The position numbers and the translations under genes are program-made. The notes below the pieces were generated by a model that had not been told where the DNA came from, did no database searches, and saw nothing but the letters and a program-made list of their open reading frames with translations. 64,000 nt of DNA, taken from contig OZ022589.1 of the NCBI GenBank assembly GCA_963669155.1, positions 18,754,441-18,818,440 of the forward strand. Direction: 5' to 3'. Positions within the stretch are counted from its first letter, which is position 1, and each line of letters starts with the position of its first letter. This stretch comes from Arbacia lixula. Its lineage: Eukaryota > Echinodermata > Echinoidea > Arbacioida > Arbaciidae. Shown here in pieces: positions 33,796-45,478 of the stretch.

Positions 33796-36700
33796 ACAGA
33801 GTTATTTTTGATTATAGGGAGGAAGAATTAAAAATAGCAACTGAAATGGGCAAGTTAGGGAGCCATCTACAAAGATTGGAACTTGTAAAGTTGGATTGAA
33901 GAGTATTATATTTTTGGTGTTATTGTTTTTATTCTTATTTGCCAACCATTTTCCCGTAAAATAAAAAGATACTTTATCTCCATTGGAATGTGAGTAAGTT
34001 ACCAATGAATGGTGCATGAATGGGTGTGTGTCCTTGGAGTGTATGTGTCCTGGGAAAGGTGTGAAGAACGTGGGCGTGAGTTTATTTAATGGGGTTTAAT
34101 TTGATTTCATTCATTGCATAATCATGTGTAAATGTTAACATTTTGGTTGTTTTATAATTGCGTATGTGTGAAGGTTTATTAGAATTGTACTATACATTGT
34201 AATACAACTGTATTAGAATTGTGTTTTGTAAGAAAAAGTGCACCTTCGTAAACAAAACTTACATGTTATTTTATATAAATGAATTCGCAATAAATCAAGT
34301 GTGTGTGTGTGCGCGCGCGCGTGTGTGTGTGTCGTTATTGATTATTAATGAATATGTGGATTGATGGACGCTGACATCGCTGTGAAAACAGTTATCGTTA
34401 CCCATGTCACTTATGTTTTTATGCAATGTGTACAACTTCATACATAAAAACACGCGACTATGTATTTTAGTACAATAAATTAAATCAGATTGATTTCTCA
34501 CGCAAGATTCTAGTCAATGTCGTGATCAGATTCAGTACACTTTACAGTTTGCATGTTAAAAAGAAGCTGAGTCTAAAAGCATAAATGAAAATAATTGTGA
34601 TTTTCATACCTTCGGTTCATTCCACGCCATTGTTAAGTTTCATATTTGGACACGTGATATGCGTTCTGTCTGTGTGGATCATTCATGGACCTATAAGAGA
34701 TGGTCATCAGCTAGCAAACATTCCATTGTGACTTCAACCAGGCTTCGGAAACCACATTGCAACAACCATTGGACTGCCATATACATCACACCTCCCTGCT
34801 CTATTCAAAGCTTTACCATAATTTGGTTTTTGTCTGCAAAAGATATGCACTAATTTTACAGGTTGTATTTAACGTAAATAGCACTGAGTAGAATTCCAAC
34901 CTCGCTTGTTCTGGACTGCAGGATATCAGGCAAGCCTTGGCCCAGGTTAGCAAAGAGAGCCACGAGCGTTACGACTGCTTTATCTGCGCCTTCCTCACCC
35001 ACGGCGAGGAGGGCGGTATTTACGGCACGGATGGAAAATCCAGAAACAAACGAACAGGACTGGTGACAATTAATGAAATAGTCGAATACTTCAGCGGTGG
35101 CTGCTGCCCTACTTTAGCAGGGAAGCCCAAGCTATTCTTCCTTCAAGCTTGTAGAGGAGGTAAGCGTAGATAAGCAGAATTTACTAGCAATTACACAATG
35201 AAGTGTGGACGTAGGTAAGCCTTGTAATAACTTTTTTTAATCAAATCAATAATTATGATAATAAATAATATCCAAATGACATATTTCATAGATGCTAAGT
35301 ACACGTTTCAATTTGCATCGATTCTTTGTGATTATACAACCACGAAACACAACAGATTTGAGTCAGTGGGCGTACTTCTTGCCGTAGATGGAGCCGTTGC
35401 AGTAGATGGAGCCGTTGCAGTACGTCGGTCTGAAACTCTTAAGTGACAGTCACTGACATACAAATACAGACTGCTCTGATAAACATAGCTACAACTATAG
35501 GCACAATATGATCTTAAAACAATAATTTTATTACGTGACAGGCAGGCTGATGGATAATAAAATTGTTTTGGGGATCACTGCAGGCCTATTATTGTCCTAC
35601 TCTGACAAAAGAAAGCAACTACCAAAAGAGACTTTTCTTGTAAATTAGCAAAATGTGTTTGTCACTTGCTTTGGCATCAGTGCAACACCACATCATGTTA
35701 GATTGAATATCTTGCAGCAAGATGAATATTTCTTGTCCAGATTTTGCCTGTAAGTAGGGAATGCTGGGTACAATCTAAGAGCACCAGTAATCCAGATTTG
35801 AGTGATTTGTCACTTGCATCCTTTTTGTCAGAGTAGGGCAGTATAGTTTAACCATGTTCTGAATAATAGAGCAGTATGTACAAAATATTTAAAGCCCACT
35901 AATACAGCCAGATATTTCGAGAGATTGTTGAGAAATCACTTCATAATCATAACTTGTTTGTCTTGTTTTATTTACATTATTTACATTATTTACCAAATCT
36001 AAAAAAATTAGATAACACTGATATTAAGTCATCACTTTGCCACATTCCTTTTTTTCTGGGGGGGGGGGAAGATAAGTGGGTAAGAGTTATTCTATCATAT
36101 TTTGTTGTTTTGTCTTTTTTGTTAATCTAGTTTATGTTCATGTGATTTACAATCACCTGATAATCATTTGTAAATCTTGTAATTGATTTTAATTTCTTAT
36201 GATAAAAACAGAATTGTAAAAAAGTTTAAAGTATAAATAAGTCCATTCTTGTATTAGAAATGATAGGTAGAAATGAAATCTTCGGGGACTCGTCAACCTG
36301 GCGAGATCAGCGAACGTTCAGTTGACAATAGGTGCAGTCATGTGATTTCGGCAGCAAGGCTAATGCATAATGCATGATTTTAATGCATGATCAATCCAAG
36401 AAGATGTAAGCAGTATATTTAAATATGCTACTCATTGCGGATAAATCGCTTGTGATAACCGTTTGTCTCGCGATGTATGGTCAACAAGGGGTCCAGGATC
36501 ACGACGTTTCGTGCGCCGCTGCAACACTTCCTAAGGTGTGATACAAAATTGTAGTCAGTAGAGGTTAAAATACCCTTTGGTCAGTGCAGCGCGCTATAAA
36601 GACCGCTTCTAAACTATCAAAGGACAAAGCCCTATAATATTGGTTAGGCCAGGGATGTGTTAGGAAGGAGTAGAAACTCGAGCATAATACATTCAAACAT

Positions 36701-39700
36701 CTGTATGGGATCTAAAGCGTGCTCTTGAATGTCAAAAGAATTCCATAATCATGACAATGCTTTGATGTTCCATGTACAGAGCCGACATTTAGCTGATGTC
36801 AACTTAAAAAAAAGTTCTTTAATTTCCCATTTGTCTCTAGACGTTTTGTTTTTGACAAATTCGTTTGCAAACTATAAGGAAGTTAACGGCAGATAATGAC
36901 AGATCCTAATATTCTGCTTTTGTTTCGAAAAGTATTGAGGAATCATTAAAAATCGGACATCTAAGCTATTTGTATTACTTACAAAATTGACCAATTTCTT
37001 CACTTTCCGACATCTTGTGCATTTGGGGTGATTCAACTACTCTCAAAATGATATATTAAGCTGTGTATTATCGTTAACGGCGTTTGTGTGTGTTTGTGTG
37101 CAGCAGAGATATTTTACTGGAAAAACTTATTTATTTGTGTTTGCTGATACCTGTTGTGCTCATGAGAATATTAATGACATTAACAGAACGGGGCAAGCGA
37201 AACATTTCTTTTGTTCTCTCTGAGAAGCCGTTGCCACACAATCATGTTCATAATTGTTCAAACACCTGAACAGCACCTGTTGAGAACCATAACTTTTCAC
37301 CATAACTTTTCAGCGGCTTGGCACATGGGTTCAAAGAAAGAAAGTTGCTTCATATCCCTGATATGAATTGCATCAGGCGGTGATAAGTTACCGACAAAGA
37401 ATAAAGATGGCGAATGATATCTACATAAACGTAAAAGGAGACAGACAGACAGACAGACAGACTGAAACGATCATAGATAGCATTTTGCACAGAGTACAGA
37501 TGTGCGTTCAATATGGCGGAATATAGCCTACACTATAATACATAATACTCGATACACGGCTTCGTTATGTACGTGTCACATCCTGGTGAATATGGATGTC
37601 TGTGTTTTCCCCGTGGACTTCGAACTCAACTCTTTATGAATCTGTTTCCAGGATATGCTGTATCGTATCTCGTACCAACCTGGAAACTGCCGTGTATTAT
37701 TATTGCAGTGCTAACTGAGAAATGGCGTAAATTGTGATCATTGTGAAATCAAGCTCACAGTGAGCAGCCAGGAACAATGCGGTATTCTTAACACATAATA
37801 TGTACAAAAGGCCTCTGCGATCCATTAGTTCTTTCGTACCAGAGGTAGGAAGAAAGGGCACTATTAGGAGAAAAAAATACAACCAATTCAATTGGAATTT
37901 TGAGTTATAGAAACCTCGTGAATAATACCACTGACGATGACAAATCTTTCCGTGGGGGTTATGCAAAAGGGAAGGGATATTAGTAAGAAGATTACAGCAA
38001 AAGCAAACATTCCGCACAACTGATTTTTGTTTTTCAAAATTGGACACGGAAAGCGAAGAAGGAGGAAGAAACTGACTTTATAGATAAAAGGACTTACAAA
38101 GTTAAGAACATCAGGCGGGTGTCTAACTTTGTATTTTCTCATTGAGACAAGGTGAAGAATGACATGACAGGAATAGTACAGTACTACTTTCTTAGACATT
38201 TTATCAAAGTTTGGCCTTTAAAAGCTCTCTTGAAACATTTTGAAAATGGACCCCACAGCAACATCAAATAAAAACGTGATACAGGACCATAGGTATTTCG
38301 TACAGCACGTTCAATTTCTGTTAAAATTGGTTTGATCAGGGATATGTTATGGAAGGATATGAAACAACGTTCTTTCTTTGAGCCCATGCGTGGCACCGCC
38401 AAAAAATTATGTGGTCTCAGCATGTACTTTTCACGTGTTTTAACAATAACGAACAGGATTGCCTAGCAACGGTTTCTCAGAGAGAACAAAAGAAATGTAG
38501 AGTCTTATTTCGCTTGTCCACTTCTGTTGTATTGCATCAATACTTTTGTAAGGAAAAGAGATATCAGCGAACAATAATAAACAGTTTTTTAGTAAAATAT
38601 CTCAGCTGCACACAAACTCTGTTAATGAAAATCAACAGCTTAATATATAATTTTGATAATGATTGAATCCGACATTTCCGGAAATCTCCGGAATGTGAAG
38701 AAATTTGTTAATTATGTAAGTAAGAATATCATCTTTTATCTCCGTTTGTGCATCATTCGACAATTATTTAGAAGAAAACCGAATACAGGATCTTTAGTGG
38801 TGTTGCCCTTAACTTTCTTTAAAAATACAAAATAATCTGATAAGAAATACAGCTTCGAGAAACAAAACAGGGAATTAAAGATATTGCTTCCCAATTTGAC
38901 GGCAGCAAAATGACGGTGCCGCGCATGGGACTTCAAAGCATTGTAGTGATTGTGGAATGCTTTTGACATTCATTAGCACGCTTTAGTATACATACAGGTG
39001 TTTGAATATATAATGCTTGAGTTGCCTCTCCTTCCTAACACATCCGTGCTTTGATGGACAAAACCAGACGTATTATGTTACCTCATAGACCGTTACCTCC
39101 TGTCTGTACCGAGATCATAACAAAGAAAGGTAAATTTCACTACTCAAATGGGAATTCATTCGATAGCCGACCACATTCCAATCTATTATCATGCAAATAT
39201 GGCAGAATTAATTCAGCTCTGAGAAAAGAGTGAAAGAACATAGTGAAAGAACAGTGAAAGAAGATTTAAAAACATTTTAGAGTGTAATAGGAACAACAAT
39301 GGAAGCAGATGCACATGATGGATCATGTGCACCTGTTTCTATTGTTGTTCCTGGCACACTGCAAAATGTTTTAAATCCATCTTCATGACAGCTTCATGAA
39401 AAAAATCAGCAGTCAAGTAGTAGTATCTATCCTAACTACATTGTGGTGTATCAATAATCCAGAACCACTATTTCAGAGACGGTTATGCCTATTTTATCGC
39501 AACTGGGCTATTAGAAAGCACTCACCGTCTTTGATAATTAATTACTGCTGATTGATCGAGACTGTAAATAAATCCTGACCCACCCTTAAAATAAACCTAC
39601 CGGTTTATCGTAATGATTAATAAATACAATCAGCCCGTCCCTTTAAGAAACTGTCTGTCCAGAGTACTATGTTTCTTCCGTAGACATACTCGTGATTCCG

Positions 39701-42700
39701 CTCGAGTCCAAAGACTTGCGCTAAGAGCTCCTTTTCTATCTGAGAATAGCGTGTCTCGGCTGGTGTGAGTGCTCTACTCGCGTATGAAACCGGTTGACCG
39801 TCTTGCAATAGAACAAACCCGAGTCCGTTCTGCAACGCGTCTCCCTGACCTTCTGTCATCCGCTTACTATCGAAGTATTTCAAGACCTGAGTCTTGCTGA
39901 CCAGTTCCTTGATGCTTTCGAACGCATTTTGTTGTTCCTGACCCCATTTGCACTCGACACCTTTATGAGTCAAACGACGTAGTGGCTCAGTTTTATCACA
40001 GTTTGTACCACAGCTACACACGGTGCCTCTTGGAGAAAGAAAATAAGAAAGTAGTCTGATTTGTACTTTGCATTAATCATATGGAATATTTTCCAGCATA
40101 TTTTGAATCATGAAATGATAAAAAGAAAACACTTGCAATTCATGCGATGGCTAAAATGTTTCGTCCTATATCTAGCAAAACTATTAAGCATATACATTCA
40201 TAGGCTACTAATGATATCAAAATAAAAATGAAAAAATGACAATGATTTCTATCGAGTCGACACATGCAGCTATGACACAATATAGGACTTTGAGGACAAC
40301 TTTGCGGTATTTGCGCAGCGCATGATTACATATCATAGTTATAATCATCAGTTTCAAAATCATCATTTCCTTCAGGCAGGGAAGTGTAAGAGCTGGGGTA
40401 AGCACGAGACTAAAAATCTTTTTGACACTTTTGAGAAATAATAAGAATTAACTTGCAGCTCAAATGAAGCTGAAATTGACACACCATGAAGTCAAATGTT
40501 GCACATTTTCCCGGAGCAGGTTTGGTGATTATTTATTCTTGTGATAATGAGATTTTCACTTTTGGACAAATTTGGAAGTAAAATGTTTTGTGGATCAGAT
40601 AACCAATTTAGAACACAACAACGACCATTGTGTATCACACCTGTCCACCCACTAGCAACTGGCTTCAGAGTTTCATTAATAATTCACTAAATAATGCTTC
40701 TGGTAGACATGGTAGAAAAGAGAAATAAGGTCGTGCGGGTGCGTCAAAGTCCACGCGTGTGCCTATGCTTTTCTGTGTGTAAATATTGTAAAAAAAACCA
40801 AAAAAACATGGTTATCTTCAATCGGTTGGAATTCTCTGGATGATATTTGCCTGGATTTGACGTTTAAACAAAATCTGATGCGCAGGAGAATTTGGGGGAA
40901 TTGTGACATGTAATACCTACGATTCATCTATGAAGATTCAATCGAGGAATATTTTTACAATATGGCAAGAAGGCTCTTAACGTGATATCAAGTTGCAGTA
41001 TTAAAGTCTCAATTTCACAATGTTTTACATCATATTCCATGAAATTGCATGAAACGTTATTTTTCAGATATTTTCTTTTCAGACAAGTAACATGAAAAAC
41101 GTGCCCAGCCGCGCCCAAGCTAGTATTTCCATCTCCAAAAGTATCAAATTTTATATTCGCTTGCCCTTTTTAACTACATAACAAGTACTTACTGGCAAAA
41201 TTAAAAGGTCAGCAGTGAAAGCTGTAATGTATGCATGTATTGGAATGCGTACTACCTATTATAAAATCCAGGTGAACGTGACGCAATTGCGTATGCATCA
41301 TATTGTTGAGGGCATCAAACCTTGTTCAAAGGAATGGATATCCATGCGCTTAAACATCCTTGGTGATCCCCATTATTCTGAAAGAGTGTAAATGTGTAGG
41401 TATTATCTCATGTCTCAATTTATCGCTAAGTACATCGTGACGTTATATTTCCATATGAATAGAGTGCATGACATGAAATTCTTGAGCGTATCTGAGTAAT
41501 CCGGTATCATTTTTCGTCAATATGTCAGTATATTGTAGCTGAGACATTGCTCTATGGGTTAGGTTGCCTTCATTTTTCAATTTGATGACGTCATCATGGT
41601 ATAAACCTTGATTATGGGCATTAATGTAAAAATGTGACCTATGAACGGGTTATGTCAATGGAAGAAGCACTTATTTCCATTCATGAAATGTCATGACGAT
41701 CTTTGACGAGCTGTATCTCTCTGATGTTTAAATCTCTCATTTTACTATGAAATTTTAGTATGTTATAGCTCAGTCTACTAGCTATTGCCTCTGTGGTCTC
41801 TGCGTTTTATCAGATGTCGGGTTCATGGCGAAATTTTAGCTTGAATATCGATTTCGAAATCCTTCTAGCCCCTGCTGTGCATTACGTGTTAAGTGAATGG
41901 AAACATTTGGTTGAGACGCGCGACCCCGGTTCGAATCCTGGCTGGATCATGACTTTATTCCTTTTGCAATATGATTTTTGCCACCGTCTTAATTCTGTTC
42001 TTTCCCTTAGTTTGTCTCTTTTTTTAAAAAGATTTTCTTTCCTATTTGTTTTCTCTCGCCCATTTAGCTTAAATGACTATTAATTACATTTTGTGAGCAC
42101 ATAAATGTGACCATTCAGGCAACATTCTGAAATGTTAGTATGTTGTACATGCGCTATGAGCATTCTTGAGCGTTGCCTCTGTATTCTAATGCATAGATGG
42201 TGTCACCGTGTATTTACCGGCCTACGTCTTTGCATGAATTTGTAAATACAGTCAACCTTATACTTATATGTCTCGTTGGTCATTGAATTTGCTTTGCAAA
42301 TTGCGCTCAAACAAAGAGCATTGTGACTTTATGTTAGAAATCTCGCAAAGCACTGCTGTTTGCCACTTTTTTCCGCAAATCGGCACAGAAATATACTTAC
42401 TAAAGTCTATTGTGTTTTTTAACGTCGGTGCCGCAAATGATTTAACATGAAAATTTCAACTCGAATACAAGCTAGTAGCAACTTATTGTGCAAATGTATG
42501 CTAATTAAAGTACTGTTGACCGCTGTATATGCAAATTAGGTGCATGACTATGGTGCATGACTGTCAACCAATCAATAAACAGGATTATTAAAATGAGATG
42601 TATAATTGTTTCGCTACTTCGACTGTGTCCAGAAACGCTTGACTATGGTGTGGAGGCGACGGACGGCACGGCAGTTCCACCCCGCGTGGCAACTGCAGCC

Positions 42701-43977
42701 GGAGACTCCGCCGAGACAGCGAAGACAACGGATGCCCGGGCAACAGATACCAAAGACGCCATAAGTAGTGCGATGGGCGAGTTGGATCTGAATGACCAAA
42801 CTGATACGCCCCCTTCAGAAGGGATCCTGACACCGAGCCGCAGTGACATGCTACTCGCGTACTGCACCGTGCCAGGTAACGCAGGCCCCAAGGCCAGGAC
42901 TCAGCCAGAATCAGTGCGCCCCTCTGCATAAATTTAGATATTCCCCTAAGTGTAATGACACAATCCCTTCACCGTTATTGTGTGCCGATTACATCCTATC
43001 CAACGGTATACAACTATGAGAGGAAAGTTTCTGTGAACGAAAATAGCCACACAAACACAACTAAAACACCGGGACACAGGCTATTTTTTCGTCCTGTTTT
43101 GATTAAATGTTTGTTTTTTCACGCTTGGTACATTTCGACCTCTTACATACAAATGCAAAAGAAAGCGTACGAAAATATGGTTTATTCATGGAGATATTGC
43201 AGTTTGAAAAGGAGACCTTTTTCCGCGGTTCGAGAGATCAAGTGAGGGTCACGACTACCGAGCTGAAAATAAAATAAGCGTATTTTCTGGGGCCTGCCGA
43301 CTAGCTGGACATTTTTCAGTAATGTGTGCTATGTCAGGTACATGTATTACAAATGTTCTGTGAGTGTCGAAAAATACACAAAAAATTACGTATTAATCAC
43401 ATTAATGTTCGAAAACACGCATTCAGTAGGATCCGAAGGGGCCTGTTTTTTGGGATGGGGCCGGTGCGTGGACAACTCACTTTTTATATATTATCATTAT
43501 CATTGTCCAATGAATATGCTCAGGCGTGCGTAGATATTCATACAATATTCACATAATCATTATGTAGTATTCGCAGACAAGCCCCTTAGTTTTACATACA
43601 TCGAAGTTGCTCTGTGAGTTTTCTTTCATTTTTCTGAATGTAGACAGGGTGTAGTTTTGGACCCCAACGACATCCTCCCATGTATTTGGTCTTTGATTGG
43701 GATGTTTCTCTAGGCTATGTTTCCTGGCGGAACGCTGGGAAGGGCAGCTGGTTTGTCCAGGCTATCACCGAAGTCTTTCTCAAACACGCTCAGGAGCAGG
43801 ATCTACTCTCCATGATGACAATGGTAGGTTTTCTTTTTCTGTTGTCGATTTTTCGACTTTCAGACAACTTCCATCACTGAGTTTAAAATTGGGTTTAGGG
43901 TTAGGGTTAGGGTCAGGGTTAGGTTTAGGGTTCAAATTCATAAAATTGGTAGAATACCAAAGTGTCTTACGGTATAT

Positions 43978-44012
<35 letters not shown>

Positions 44013-45419
44013 TTCATTCCTGCATAGTTAACATATAACAAACAATGTGATACGAACAACGGCATATGAAGTATACATGTGACAAATAACATTCGATTAA
44101 AGATATGTACAAAGTATTAAGATATACATGTACTTATACACAGTTGGACATACAGAGGTCTGACAATATAAGCTTACAGCTTAAAGGGTTGCCACACCTT
44201 CATTATCAAAAAACAAAACAAATGCAGATAAGATAACACTCAATACAACATGTACTCAAAGCAGTATTTGCTTGTTTTGATATATAACATTTACCTTCAC
44301 TTTATACAAAGATATGATTAAGAAAATACAAGCGAAAATGAGAAGAGATGGGGGGGGGGGGGAGAAAGGAGGAGAGGTTGCCCAATAACCACATTAATAT
44401 GGATTTGTCACATCTATATCAAAATAGACACGCCAATGATATGAATAATACAAGAAACAGATACAAAACAAAACAAAAATGTCAGGTTGGTGTCGACTAA
44501 TAAACCAAAAGACAAACTGACAAAAAACACCCTTAGAACATTAACCAGTCATAGAAACTACAGTCCACATAATGTATGATAATCTCACATCAAATTAACA
44601 AAACAAATTGATTGCTTATCATCAAAACGAGGTTACGATAGATATTCGTATCGTGCACATGTTGCTACCAACGTGTGCTGAAGCATATGCGTGCGCTGAC
44701 GAGTTAGACTCATTCACCACCGGTTTTCTTGAATTTTATCGCGAGTATGGCAGAACTCTTGTGTAGAAAAAATATGCACTGCCCAGACAGATCGAAGCGG
44801 ACGGCCCCGATCTCTACGCTACAAGAATCGCGGTGGCACTTACTTGAAATCTAAAGATCAATATACATGTAATTCCTTAACAAGTCAGATTCCAGGTCTA
44901 AACAGTATTTTCCATACGGTCTTTTACGTGGTATTTACAAACAAAAACTGACCTGCAAGTGGGATAACCTGTCTTCGAGCACCTAAATGCTAAGCTAAAA
45001 CAGTTAAGTGTTATGAAAGTTTGAAAAATCCATGTCTACCCCCCCCCCTTCATATTTTCACTCTTTATGATGATGTTACAAAAAATTGTACTATTTTCTG
45101 AACAGTGTTGATTAGTACATGTCTCACCAGAAACATTCAAAGAACATTTAAGATCTTCTTTATTCTTCTGAAATTCACGGGTGCAATCACGAGTCCAAAT
45201 ATTCTAAACAATGGTAAGCAAATCATTAACTGATAATGAATAACCCCTGTGTTTACAGAATTATTTTTGCTCGATAATCTGCCCCCTATTATTTAGTTCG
45301 AAGATTCTACGAATAGAAAGAGATCAGAATCATCAGAAAGAAAAGTAGTTTTCCGTGAAGATGAAATGGCATGACAGACAGTGTAAATTCATGATGCCAA
45401 ATATAACTTCACTTGTGTC

Positions 45420-45478
<59 letters not shown>

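Noticed and set aside
41928-41960. Possible tRNA gene with perfect box B
   Set aside because: No complete acceptor stem, D arm or anticodon arm could be folded; more likely a SINE relic.
42955-43245. 96-codon plus-strand frame in a caspase intron
   Set aside because: No homology, no splice context, intronic AT-rich sequence.
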